64,000 nt of DNA from Przewalskia tangutica. Its lineage: Eukaryota > Streptophyta > Magnoliopsida > Solanales > Solanaceae. A program made the translations under genes and the position numbers. Positions 33,532 to 46,724 of the stretch are shown here, piece by piece. The stretch spans positions 53,642,924-53,706,923 of the forward strand of contig CM056730.1 of NCBI GenBank assembly GCA_029844215.1, given 5' to 3'. The notes beneath the pieces are model-generated. The model did no database searches. It worked only from the letters and a program-made list of their open reading frames with translations, and was not told the origin of the DNA. The first letter of the stretch is position 1. Each line of letters opens with the position of its first letter.

Positions 33532-36500
33532 TGTCACGACCGAACCAAGCGTGGATCGTGCCTTACCGGGCACCCAAGTAGACATACATCGAGTAATCAG
33601 CGAACATAAAGACAATACATGAAACCGGTGTAATAAGGCGGTGAAATAAGAAGACAGGCTAACCAAAAGCGGTTACCTTCGATATATATAAATAGCAACT
33701 TTTTCAACATGAGCAGTTTAATCCTTTTTACAAACCCCGCCACAACAAGATTACTGCACCTCTAAGAATGATACGACAACAATGGGCGGACAGGCCCGCC
33801 AAACCCCGAATGTAAACACTTACGGCGGCAGGGACTATACCACCGATAAGCCTCGGAGAAGCGGAGCTTCCCAAACGCTGAAAGCGTGACTCGAGAGCTA
33901 GGATCAACGATCGGTGTACCTCAACTGCGGCATGAACGCCGGGCGAGGTCGATAACAGTGCAGAGTATGTGAAATGAAAATACATATCGTAAATGAAATC
34001 ATAGCGATCATATAAAGCAGAGACATGTATGATAACCAAACTACGATTTACAACAAAGCGATCATGTCGAGTTAGGGACTCACGCCTCAAGTCATCACTC
34101 GAAGTATAACAATGGGTCTCGGGCCCACAACATCAATCATGCCGTGGAATACCTTCCTCACCGCCAGCTGCATGATATAAAAGCACCAAGGAACACACAT
34201 GAACACGGGTCCCACTGTGTCATAATAAACTGACGGTAAATGCGAAGGCATAGCCGACTACTAAAACCCACGCATGCAACAAGGTCGTGAAGCGTATCAT
34301 AAGATCTGTCTGACCGTCCACATGATCAAAGCCGCCACTTGCCCGCGAGATCGATGTACGCTGTCTAACCACGGAACTCCGCAGCCCGCGATAGGCCAAT
34401 CTCATCGCCCGCATGAGGTATTCCCGCATCGAGGGTAGCTACCCCGGCATCGCCCCGACTTCGCACCGCATGGCCCATGGACCGCGTGCCCATAAAGGAC
34501 GACACTAACACGAACTCGTAGTTCCGCATAGGCCGGGACTGCATGAGGTATTCTCGAATCATAGGTCCATCGACCGCTGAGTCTACCCGCGCACGGAGGC
34601 GGCTTAACCGGAATCATCTCAAGAGATGAATGCCACAATACTATCATAACGACTGATAGTTAATAAGCACAATCAAGGGAAACCCCTTTACACAAACATC
34701 ACAAGATACTAACACACGTAGCATCCTAACACGTTTACTTATCAAAACAATCAAGAAAGTATTACAAGGCTATCACAAACCAATACAATCAAGTTGTTCA
34801 CACAAGGTACTTTCTACTACATGATTAACAAGATCGGGTTTTATTCCCAAGTACTGCGTACATTAACTCTTTAAAAGATACGTTACTTTCACAGTGTCAC
34901 ACAATACCCGTAGTATAAAAATAGAGTGACTATCTTTTTAAAGTAAATCAATTACTTCTCTTTGTAAAATCAAGTAGCAACATTCTTTTCCAATGATCAA
35001 GTTTGCCTAATTTCCAATGTTCAAGTTTGCCTAATTTCCAATGTTCAAGTTTATCAGTTTTTGAAAGGGTTTAGTAGTTCATAGTATTAATCACTTAAGA
35101 ATATCATTCTCTTTTAAAGCCATCCGAGAAACATAAGCCTTATATGTGAGTAGGATATTCTTGTTTATATAAATCTTATTACAATGACCATGATCTAGGA
35201 AATATCATTTTGTCTCATCTTAGTTTCTATGCGGATGGAAGTTTCTCTGGTTTCAATAATACTTAATTTTTCAAAACATTTCCTTTTTATTAACTGCGGT
35301 GGTTTGTCGATACACATTCGATTTAGAAATCGGTAAAACATTCTTAAGCGTTATACCTAACTTCCCATAAAGCTAGTATAACTCTTAAGTTTTCAAAACC
35401 AAATATTACTTCTTCTTTCAAAATGATTCAAAAATCTTTTGAAATACTTCACGTTCTTTATTAACACATAACAAGCCAGTTATAGTTCTAATCAGTTACC
35501 TTTTAAAAACCACATGTATTTTCTTACCAACATAAAGTTGTTATAACCAACTTCCCATAAAGCCGTTATAACACTTTATGTTTTATACCAATCAAATACA
35601 TTTAGCACGTACGTCTATCGTACTACATAGTTCACACATATCATGCTAGAAGAGATAGGAAGAGGTTCACATACCTCGCGACGAGTATCGACTAATAGCA
35701 AAACGCTCCAAGTACTTCCAAACGTCGGCTACTCCTTAAGCCAAGTAGATCGCGCCACACGTAGTACTTCAACCTATAAGGCCACAAGGCGCTTATTAAC
35801 ATTTAGATCCCCTCGTAGAACATTCTACAGAAAATTCGCAAAGACCTCCCCACATGACAGCGTAAATCTCTCCTCTATCGGTAGGCTATCAAGCCAACCA
35901 AGGGGGTTATACATCTAACCTAACGGGTACAATTCTACTCCACGGTACTACTACACAAGTCTCATGTCTGACCCTATGTAATTACGATTGGTATTCTTCC
36001 TTTAATTCAGGGCTTAAGTCGCAAGACATTGCCGATAACTACGCTCGATTCATATATAGTATACTTCACTATATATTCTAACAATATGCAATTTCCAATT
36101 ACAATAGAGGACAAGATAATTACCTCGATAAGCCCATAATTATCCTAGTTAAAGTCGATCACGGGCAATCGTTTAGCTCGACTCCGTGCGCTCAACCCGC
36201 TCCAAACTACCCAGAAGTTCTAACCAACTTCTACATACAACTCCACTAACCATGGAGATTTTCCTTAGGGTTTCGGTTTGGTATTGACAGTAAGTATAAT
36301 AGTATTTACGGGCTTTTATAGGTATAACCTTAGAATACAACAAGGTATATGGCTAAGGTAATTTGGGCATTATAACAATACTTTTGAGAGTATTTCTACC
36401 AAGAGGGGGGGGGGGTATTATATGAAAACAACTAGGCTAGGGGTACCACGGCTAGCACCCAGGAGGGGGTGTATACCTCGGCCTACCCCACTGTGGGGAC

Positions 36501-37009
36501 TCGGCGAGGGGAGGAAGGCTTTGGGCGAGAACCACAAGGAGGGAGAGGGAGGGATTTTAACACTTAGAGGATTTTAGGATGAAGAAAGTCTTCAACATAG
36601 GGTGGTATTTATAGGCCAGCCAATGACCAACCAATGGCCAAGATCTTGCCAAGTGCAAGGCAAGTGTAGGGCCAAGATCTTGCCAAGTGCCCCTTAACCA
36701 ACTAACACACAAATATCCTACCAACTAAAGCCATTCCAATCGGCCACAACCGAGCCTCACGTCCGCCAATGGGAGGGTGCCAAGTGGCGCCCTCTTGTTG
36801 GCCCAACACGTTTCGTCTCTCGGAAAAATCCGCAAAAATTAAAAATGACATAGCCGGAAATTCCCCTACGAAAGTTGGAAAGCGTTTAGTCGAAAAACGA
36901 CTCTAAACGGGTGTTGTGCACAAATAATTTTCGGCCAAGCCAATATTAAAAGTTTCAAATTTTCTACGTACGTCCTTACGTACATACACTGGAAATACGG
37001 GGTATAACA
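33532..37009 (-). repeat. C 5' LTR (3478 bp)
   Basis: Pairs with 27239-30759 but is 43 bp shorter. Most differences are small losses in CAG/CTG contexts, such as ACATCGAGTAAT for ACATCAGAGTAAT and GTGGATCGTGCC for GTGACTGGTGCC. TATA box at 36606-36613 (reversed). Confidence 0.92.
36606..36613 (-). promoter_or_regulatory. Putative LTR TATA box, C 5' LTR
   Basis: TATTTATA in the conserved context, about 400 bp from the outer (right) LTR end. Confidence 0.6.
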
Positions 37010-37702
37010 ATAGGCGTCCCTCCAGAAAGGGCCGGATTATTTTATGCAAGATAAGTAAGTTATGGTTATGAACTTAATGATTTCTCCTAAGTATGTACAT
37101 AAGAATTTGACTATAACTCTTATTGAAAAATAGGAAAAGATAATGATGTACAATTAAGTTCATGAGTTGTAATGGCATGGTAGGATCTGGTATTTACTTT
37201 TTATACTTGTCCCTGTCATTCTTTTGTACAGTTATGATATGTTTATTGTACCTTATTTTCGTTCCATATTCGGTACCTGTGTACTGACCCCCTTCGGGGG
37301 GTTGCGTTCATGTCTGCAGGTTTAGGTACATAGTTGTGGATCCATGAGCTTAGGATCCTGGTTCAGCATTTTGAGATGGCTCCAATATTACGGAGCTTGT
37401 CATGGCTATGTATATTCAGGGGTACGGGGGGGCCTTGTCCCGTCATAGTATTTGTCCAAAAATCATAGAGGTCTTTAGTCATATCTTGTGGTTTGGGTTG
37501 TGTAAAGAAAAAAAAATGATGTAACTGCTTTTGGCTATATATGTATATATATATGTCCAGGGAGGTAACCTTATCGGCTAACCTGTTGTTTATGTCTTGT
37601 TGTATTAATTTATAAGTTTGATGTATGTTCCGCTGATTATCTCTGATGTATACTGTAAGGTGCCTGGGTAGGGCACGATCGCGGCTGAGTCGGGTCGTTA
37701 CA
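37010..37702 (+). repeat. B LTR2, second segment
   Basis: Starts with the right ATAGG copy and completes LTR2. The terminus reads GGCACGATCG...GTCGTTACA where LTR1 and LTR3 have GGCACCAGTCG...GTCGTGACA. Confidence 0.92.
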
Positions 37703-39285
37703 AAAGTGGTATCAGAGCAGTTAGTCCTCAAAAGTGTCTACATACCGTGTCTAGTAGAGTCTTGATTATCGGTGTGTTGTGCACCACATCTATCATCAGG
37801 AGGCTGCAGGACATTTAGGATTGATTTCCTTTCTTCTCACTCTGAGATCGTGCGATAGAATTTGTGTTGTTAAGTCGTCTCTCCTAACGAGTTATGTTGA
37901 TTGCATTCTGAGAAAGCGTGATGACCGGGAAGGATTATGTGGACTGCGTATCCAGGTTGGTTGTAATTGTTGTATAGTTGGTATAATGACGTACAACTAT
38001 ACGGATTATGTATGAGGGTCATGTATGGGTTGCCTAGAATGATTTTAGATTACCAGGGATTGGTAAGGGCTAATTAGATACGGAAGGTATGAAACAGTTT
38101 AATGAATTTTCATCAAGATTTATGTGCTAATTTGATATAATTAGGAAATGACGAGCTGTCTGATAGGGTAATGAACCCTTAAGAAGTCATGTTAAGGTGC
38201 TTGATGGAAGACTATGTGGATAGATTAAGCTACGTGGTATGCGTAAGAGGATTGTACGGATAAGATCCGTATGGAGTAAGTAATGGTTGTTGTGGTCAAG
38301 ACAACACGATTGTGGTGTTATGAGAAGTTATGGTACCCGTTTACGGGGGGAACGATAAGGTAGGCTTGGAGCATAGAAAATGCGATCCTAAGAATATTGA
38401 TAAGCTGAGACCTTAGGTATAAAAGGCCTTCTCGGGCAATAATATTTTTTTCAGACTTAGGGTAAGAGTTAAGTGCGACGGTGGGTCGGGTTAAGGACCT
38501 ATTACGGGTCGCCTCATAGTTTGAAATGGAGTGGGATCAGTTGGTAGTAGTCCCGCTACGTGACAGGGTAACGAGGGTGCAAGGCCCAAGTCTAGTTAAT
38601 TGTTTCTGGGTTCGTGGGCGTTCCACCTAAACCAGGTCGTGAGAGCCGGAAATGGCCTTATATTGTTCAATTCAGTAACTCCAGAGAATGGAGGCCAGAA
38701 TCGGTATGAAGGTTATGTACGTATGCTAGTATAAGTTGGAAGTGCGGAAAGAGTATGACCGGAAGAATGAGAGCAACCAAGTCTAGAGGAATAGAGCACG
38801 AATCCATAAGAACCTTTCAAGTAACTTCACAGTGAGTGTTTGGGTGGTAGTTGGCGGGTATATGAGATTTTCCGATGATGATCTGATCGTCGGACCCTAG
38901 CGCAACCTAGTAAAGCTGGATACAACATGCTTTAAGATCATTATGAGTATGGACTAGTTGGCCGTGGGTACGAAGGTTGATTGTAGAGAGAGGTTGGTTC
39001 AACGTGGCGAGGTTGAATGATTGGCGGACTTGATTCGGGCTATGGATAAGGCGAAACTTATCCAGTAAAGATTATTAGTAAGCTCAGAGTCAGCAACAAC
39101 TTTATGCAGATGAACGACGTCGACACTTGGAGTTCAGGTTGACGTTTTAATATAAGTATTGTTATGTGGTCATGGGTGGCATATTTTTGTATGAAGGGTC
39201 TAGTAAAAGGAGACTATGTCGCTATCTAAATAGATTGGACTCCGAAAGAACCTTCGGAGATGAATGTTTCTAAGGGGGGGAAGAA
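37703..39285 (+). other. B internal region 2
   Basis: Nearly identical to internal region 1: primer site 37707-37718, module core about 38480-38650, integrase remnant about 38930-39150, polypurine tract 39272-39285. It is slightly shorter than copy 1 through small losses, many in CAG/CTG contexts. Confidence 0.88.
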
Positions 39286-42200
39286 GGTTACACCCCGTAG
39301 TTCCAGGACATATGTTTAAGAGAATGTACGTGAGAATATACGACCTTAAGATTTAAAACAAAAGAAGGATTGCTTTTTCCTACGAAAAAATTATTCCGAG
39401 CCTTGGGAAGGAGAAATTGTTCGCTAATGAGAATTGAGTTCCCGAATTTGAAATTTGAGACTTATATAAATTATCGGATTTTCGGGAGATGAAATATTTT
39501 TAGACCAATCGGAGGGCGACACGTGTCACCTCCACTTGGCATATGGGGCGAAAATGGACAAGTCAAGCTAGACAAGTGGAGCTTGACATTCTTGACTAAA
39601 TCCTAGCCCTTTAAGTGTTTTAATCCTAGCCTTTGATTCTCTTATTTATCCATTACTAGTGCAAGACTAGTGAACACTTAGAAAATATTTCAAGAACTTG
39701 TTGTTCTTAGTGTGCTCTCGGCGAGAGGGTTTTGAGAGAAAAATTTTGCAATCTTGTTCCATAATCCACAATACTTTAACGAGGTTCCTAAGGGTATTGT
39801 AAGGATATCTCAATAGAAAGATCTCGGAAAAAGCAGCGTTTTTACGTTAGTCGCAAGCGAAACCCTAAGGTGTTCTTCAACTTTGAAGATGGAAATTGAA
39901 GAGGAGTTCTTCATGAGCTTCTAAGGAGTGCTTGGGCGGATTGGAACATAAGAAGAGGAGCTAAAAGTTGCTAAGGATCGACTTTTATGCTTGTTCTTTA
40001 TTAGGGCTTATTGAAGTAAAATCTTCATCTTCTTAATGTAATTGAAGATTACATGTTATAGTAGTTAAGAAATGAGCATGTGGTATATATATTGAAGTTT
40101 GAAAATATTCGGATCATGTCGACGTGTTAAAACCGAAAATGGACAAGTTAGCCATTTATGTTGAAATCAATTTAATTGTTAGTTACAATTGTCGCATGCT
40201 AAGGAAGAAAGGATGTATGGTTGTTGTAATTGTTATTATGTATATAACATGTTGGAATAACAACTTGGATTAAAAGGAATTGAGCGGAAAATTGACATTA
40301 TTCTTGATATGGATGGAAGCGAGAATGGCTTAACTTGTTAGACGTTTTATATTAATTGTGGGGCAGAATTTTACACGCCCCGTTAAGGCGTGTAATCCCT
40401 TTGGTTAGCTGAATTGATTGAGCCTTAAATGTGGCGTTTGGTTATTGATTTTGGGCCTTGAAAAGGTGGAAAATGCGTAGAAACAAAGGAAGTCTTGTCC
40501 GATTTTCCGTAGAATTTGGTGACTTTACACTTAGAATATTCTACGTTTGAAGCTAGAGGTTAATGGGCGTATTTTGGCCATTATAGGTTGAAGTCTGACG
40601 TATAGCGTATTATACTTAAAGGATGTAATAACTATCAAAGTTAAGGTACTTTGGAGTATTTTTCTACTTGTCGATAATCGTCGCGGTATGTGAACCTCTT
40701 CCTTCTTTTAACATGATTCTATGTATGGAATATACCTGTGGTGCTATTTCATGATTCCTTCTACTCTTAGACGTTAAGAGGTATGTATGTTGATTTACTT
40801 TATGTAAAAGTTACGTCTAAGTTATCCTAAGTTCTTACCAAGTCTTATGGGGATGTTGGTAGAGTCGTTAGGAAGTAATTTGGAGTCAATTTGACTTTGC
40901 TAAGTTACTACGAATGAGAATAAGTATCGAACAAGTCATTGCAGCGTTAATAAAAGAAAATGTATCGGAAATCAATTAAATTAAAATGATTAGAATCCTC
41001 CATCTGCATAGAAGCTAAGATAAGACAAAATTGTATTACATTTTATAGATCATGGCTGCTTTAATAAGTTCTTTATAAACAATTATAACCTATTCACAAC
41101 GCATAAAAGTATATGTTACTGAATTAAAAGAGTTTACGTATGAAGTTTTAAGACTATGAACCTTGAATTCTAAAAAGGTTAAGAGACTTTATTTTTCAAG
41201 TTATGGGACTTGATTTTTAAAGGAAGGAATGACTTGATTTAAAAGTATAGAATACTTGATTCGGGAAAAGCATATGTAACTTGATTTTCTTAAAGAGAAG
41301 AGACTTGATATTCTAAGTTAAGAAACTTGGTTTCTAAAAGTTAAGAGACTTGAAGTATTTTGAAAGCTATGTAACTTGATTTGAAAGTATAAGTCTCTTG
41401 GTTATAAAAGGAGTGAATTTGTCTAAGACATAAAGAGTTATAACGGCTTTATGGGAAGTTGGTTATAACAACTTTATGGAAGGTTAAAAGAATGGTTTTT
41501 CTCTAGTATTGTAAACAAAGAGATGACTTGAAATAATGAAGGGCAATTTGATTTAAAGGCATCAATTGCTTAAATATTTTTAGAGTGGAAGTCACTTGAT
41601 TTAGAAGCCGATAAATGTATTTCTAAAAAGTATTGTGACTTGTCTTGAAAAGTAGATATGACTTGATACTACGGTTATTAGTATCTTGGAAGTTTTATAT
41701 GGAAAAGAGTCATTTTAAAAGAATAAAGGTACGTAGTTCTTTGGGTTAAATTCCCGGATTTTATAATGACATGCTAGTGCCTTAAGTAAACTAAAAAGAG
41801 AGCGTATGTAAATAAGGTTAATAAGAAGTTAGGGGATTTCTTAACTTGCTTATGTTATGTATGATAAGCCGGTAGTGCTTATGTTATGTATGATAAACTG
41901 GTAGCGCTTATGTTATGTATGATAAACCGGTAGCGCTTATGTTATGTATGATAAGCCGGTAGTGCTTATGTTATGTATGATAGCCGGTTGTGCTAGTTTA
42001 TGTTATTCTTACGGGGTAAAGCCCCGGGTTACTACTAATTCCATGGATTTGCTACACATGATGCGAGTGCGGCGTTTGTACTCATTGCTGGCCCACCGGG
42101 CCTAAGCGGGTGAAATAGTCCTGCGCGGGTGAAATAGTCCCATGCGGAGCGCATCGCTCCATTGCGGGTCCACAGGACCTATGCGGGTGAAATAGTCCCA

Positions 42201-43197
42201 TGCGAGGTGAATGACCTCATTGCGGGTCCACATGACTTATGCGGGTGAAATAGTCCCAGGAGTAGGATTGTCAAATGATACTATGAGTAGGTGGCCCTAA
42301 GTTGATCATAAGCTTCCTATTTTTATGCAGTATACCTTTATGGGAAGACTTATGTGATTTTATCGCATCCCAGATTGGGCCGGGCAGTATACCTTTATGG
42401 GTAGACTTATGTGACTTTATCGCGTCCCAGATTTGGCCGGGAAGTATACCTTTATGGGCAGACTTATGTGACTTTATCGCATCCCAGAATAGGCCGGGCA
42501 GTATAGGCGTCCCTCCAGAAAGGGCCAGATTATTTTATGCAAGATAAGTAAGTTATGGTTATGAACTTAATGATTTCTCCTAAGTATGTACATAAGAATT
42601 TGACTATAACTCTTATTGAAAAATAGGAAAAGATAATGATGTACAATTAAGTTCATGAGTTGTAATGGCATGGTAGGATCTGGTATTTACTTTTTATACT
42701 TGTCCCTGTCATTCTTTTGTACAGTTATGATATGTTTATTGTACCTTATTTTCGTTCCATATTCGATACAGTATGCGACCCCGCCCGGGAGTTGCGTTCA
42801 TGTCTGCAGGTTTAGGTACATAGTTGTGGATCCGTGAGCTTAGGATCCTGGTTCAGCATTTTGAGATGGCTCCAATATTACGGAGCTTGTCATGGCTATG
42901 TATATTCAGGGGTACGGGGGGGCCTTGTCCCGTCATAGTATTTGTCCAAAAATCATAGAGGTCTTTAGTCATATCTTGTGGTTTGGGTTGTGTAAAGAAA
43001 AAAAAATGATGTAACTGCTTTTGGCTATATATGTATATATATATGTCCAGGGAGGTAGCCTTATCGGCTAACCTGTTGTTTATGTCTTGTTGTATTAATT
43101 TATAAGTTTGATGTATGTTCCGCTGATTATCTCTGATGTATACCTGTAAGGGTGCCCAGGTAGGGCACCAGTCGCGGCCCGGGGTCGGGTCGTGACA
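39286..43197 (+). repeat. B LTR3 (3912 bp)
   Basis: Only uninterrupted B LTR. Its first two bases are GG instead of TG. It contains the 29-bp (41848-41991), 58-bp (about 42110-42260) and 57-bp (42327-42497) arrays. It ends GGTCGTGACA and is followed by AAAG and a primer site, so another internal region follows. Confidence 0.93.
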
Positions 43198-44432
43198 AAA
43201 GTGGTATCAGTGCAGTTAGTCCTCAAAAGTGTCTACATACCGTGTCTAGTAGAGTCTTGATTATCGGTGTGTTGTGCACCACATCTATCATCAGGAGGCT
43301 GCAGGACATTTAGGATTGATTTCCTTTCTTCTCACTCTGAGATCGTGCGATAGAGCTGTGTTGTTAGGGTCGTCTCTCCCTAACGAGTTATGTTGATTGC
43401 ATTCTGAGAAAGCGTGATGACCGGGAAGGATTATGTGGACTGCGTATCCAGGTTGGTTGTAATTGTTGTATAGTTGGTATAATGACGTACAACTATACGG
43501 ATTATGTATGAGGGTCATGTATGGGTTGCCTAGAATGATTTTAGATTACCAGGGATTGGTAAGGGCTAATTAGATACCAGGAAGGTATGAAACAGTTTAA
43601 TGAATTTTCATCAAGATTTATGTGCTAATTTGATATAATTAGGAAATGACGAGTTGTCTGATAGGGTAATGAACCCTTAAGAAGTCATGTTAAGGTGCTT
43701 GATGGAAGACTATGTGGATATATTAAGCTACGTGGTATGCGTAAGAGGATTGTACGGATAAGATCCGTATGGAGTAAGTAATGGTTGTTGTGGTCAAGAC
43801 AACACGATTGTGGTGTTATGAGAAGTTATGGTACCCGTTTACGAGGAGCGATAAGGTAGGCTTGGAGCATAGAAAATGCGATCCTAAGAATATTGATAAG
43901 CTGCGAGACCTTAGGTATAAAAGGCCTTCTCGGGCAATAATATTTTTTTCAGACTTAGGGTAAGAGTTAAGTGCGACGGTGGGTCGGGTTAAGGACCTAT
44001 TACGGGTCGCCTCATAGTTTGAAATGGAGTGGGATCAGTTGGTAGTAGTCCCGCTACGTGACAGGGTAACGAGGGTGCAAGGCCCAAGTCTAGTTAATTG
44101 TTTTACGGGTTCGTGGACGCGTTCCACCTAAACCAGGTCGTGAGAGCCGGAAATGGCCTTATATTGTTCAATTCAGTAACTCCAGAGAATGGAGGCCAGA
44201 ATCGGTATGAAGGTTATGTACGTATGCTAGTATAAGTTGGAAGTGCGGAAAGAGTATGACCAGTAAGAATGAGAGCAACCAAGTCTAGAGGAATAGAGCC
44301 TGAATCCATAAGAACCTTTCAAGGTAACTTCACCCGTGAGTGTTTGGGTGGTAGTTGAGCGGGTATATGAGATTTTCCCGATGATGATACAGTCGTCAGA
44401 CCCTAGCAGACCTAGTAAAGCTGGATACAACA
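43198..44432 (+). other. B internal region 3, 3' truncated
   Basis: Matches internal 1 from 22400 to GCTGGATACAACA, then stops abruptly. The integrase remnant, polypurine tract and fourth LTR are missing, replaced by LTR fragment G. The shared module core is at about 43975-44145. Confidence 0.88.
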
Positions 44433-46724
44433 CTTCTCTTTTTAAAGTTAAGTTACCACATTAAAACCAATGATAAAACCTTTCTTTTGTTTTCATAAGG
44501 TCGTTATAACCAACTTCCCATAAAGCTGTTATAACACCTTATGTTTTAAACCATTCTAAGACAACACAATGCCTTTCTTTTCCCTAAAGTTCCAGTTTGC
44601 CTAATTTCAATTACACAAGTCTCTTTTTTGAAAAGTTTCATAGTTCAATGTCTTAATCTCTTTTAAAACAATTGAGTAACATATGCCATAGGCGAGTAAG
44701 TTATTCTTGTTCATAATCAATGTTATTAAGCAGCCATGATCTAGAAAATGTAATATCATTTTGTCTCATCTTAGCTTCTATGCAGATGGAGGTTTCTACT
44801 GGTTTTAATAATACTTAATTATTCAATACATTTTCCTTTATTAATGCTGCAGTGGTTTGTCGATACACATTACGATTTCGAAATCGGTAAAACATTATTC
44901 CTTTCAAAACCAAGTACTCATTACTCGAATGAGGTTTCACACAAACATCCATATTAAGTCAAGTCTCTTATCTTTTAAGAATAAGTCTCTTAACTTCTAA
45001 ACCATTAAACCATTCTTTTATCTCTCTTAAGACGTTACACCTAACTTCTCATAAAGTGAGTATAACTCTTATGTTTTCAAGCCAAGTATACACTTCTTTC
45101 AAAAAGGTTTCTTAATCTTTTAGAATACTTCAAGGTTTTTTATTATCACACATCAAGTCGGTTATAAGTCAAATCGGTTATCTTTTAAAAAAACCACAAA
45201 GCATTTCTCTCATTTACATGAAATTATTATAACCAACTTCCCATAAAGCCGTTATAACACTTTATGTTTAAAAACAATCAAATACATTTAACACGTATGC
45301 GTCTACGTACTACATAGTTATACACTTATCATGCTAGAACAGGATAGGAAGAGGTTCACATACCTCGCGACGATTATCGACTAATAGCAAAGCGCTCCAA
45401 GTACCTCAAACCGTCGAATACACTTTAAGCCAAGCGGATCACTCCACGTAGTACTACAACCTATAGAGTCCACAAGGCGCCTATTAATATCTTTAGATCC
45501 CGACGTAGAATATTATACAGAAAATTCGACACCTCCCCACATGGCGGCGTAATTCTCCTCCTCTATCGGTGGCTACCAAGCCAACCAGTGGGGATTTACG
45601 CTTAACGGACGTGTACAATTCTACTTCATAGTAATGCTATACAAGTCTCATGTCTGATCTAAGTAATTCTGATTCGTTCTCTTCTTAAAGTTCAGTTTAA
45701 GTCGCAAGACATTGCAGTAAGTATTATTAGAGCTTAAGTCAAAGGACATTGCCGTAAGTATTATTCAATTCTATATATAGTATACTTCAACTATATATTC
45801 CAACAACATGTAATTTCTAATTACAATAGAAGGTCAAGAGTGTTTACCTCGATAAGCCCAAAATTATCCAAGTTATAAGTCGATCATGAGCAAGGTTTAG
45901 CTCCTAATTGACGCTCAGGTGCTCGATAAACCCTTAGAAGTTATACTCAACTTCTACTAAACACTTCAACTACTTATGAAGAGTTTTCCAAAGGGTTTCG
46001 TTTAGTGGCTAAAGGAAGTATAATAGTATTTGGGCTTTTGTATAAGTGTAACCTTGGGAATACTACAAGGTATTTGGGCCAAGGTATTTGGGCATTATAA
46101 CAATACTTGGAGAGTATTTCTATACCACAAAAAGGGGGGTATTTATACGAGACAACTAGGCTAGGGGGGGGGTACCCCACGGCTAGAACACTACAAAGGG
46201 GAGGGGGAAGCTTTCGGCCAAGGGCCTGTCTCCAAGGGGTCACAAAGGGGAAGAGATTTCAAGACTTGGAAAATGATTTTTGGATGAAGAAAGTTCATCA
46301 ACTAAGGGGGTATTTATAGGTCAAGGAATGGCCAACCAATGGCCAAGATTCTTCCAAGTGTTAGGCAAGTGTAGGGCTAGGATTAAGCCATGTGCACCTT
46401 ATCCATCTACCACACCAACTTGCACAAAATATCCTACCAACTAAAGTGCCCTTATTTCGTCCCATTGTCGTCCCTAAGCTTCCAATGTGAGGGTGACACA
46501 TGTCACCCTCCCGTTGGTCCAAAATGTTACGTCTCTCGGAAAAATCCGCAAAAATTATAAATGACATAGCCGGAATTTTCCCTTCGCAAGTTTAGTAAAA
46601 CGTTTCGTCGAAAAACGATTCTTTTCGGCACTTGTGCCCAAATTTCGAATCTTGCCAAAACCTTAAGGCTCAAATTTAAATACGTACGCCCTACGTACAT
46701 ACTCTGGAAATACGGGGTATAACA
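44433..46724 (-). repeat. Truncated family A LTR, fragment G
   Basis: About the TATA-proximal two-thirds of a family A LTR in reverse, ending at a proper GGGGTATAACA edge. The other edge is cut inside the LTR with no TGTCACG terminus. Reversed TATA box at 46311-46318 and leader motif near 45360. No matching TSD found. Confidence 0.85.

Larger units (their letters stand above)
27239..37009 (-). mobile_element. Element C: non-autonomous Ty3/gypsy element, family A
   Basis: 9771 bp, TGTCACGACCC to GGGGTATAACA on the plus strand, so transcribed leftward. LTRs 27239-30759 and 33532-37009. The 2.77-kb internal region holds a decayed gag lacking its core, the shared module and an integrase remnant. 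Its right (5') LTR and internal region show dense CAG/CTG-context alterations, whereas the left LTR is cleaner. Confidence 0.93.
1..44432 (+). mobile_element. Chain of B-family non-autonomous LTR retrotransposons (LTR-int-LTR-int-LTR-int)
   Basis: Three copies of a 3.9-kb LTR (TGTTACACCCCG start, GTCGTGACA end) alternate with three copies of a short internal region. Each LTR is followed by AAAG and a tRNA-iMet primer site, and internal copies 1 and 2 end in a polypurine tract directly before the next LTR. LTR1 starts upstream of the window and is split by E; LTR2 is split by C. With those insertions removed, LTR2 is 3911 bp including one TSD copy and LTR3 is 3912 bp. The internal regions hold no gag, protease or RT, only a short gag start and an integrase-tail remnant, so the elements cannot move alone. 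The structure fits unequal recombination between elements, or an assembly error. Confidence 0.8.
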
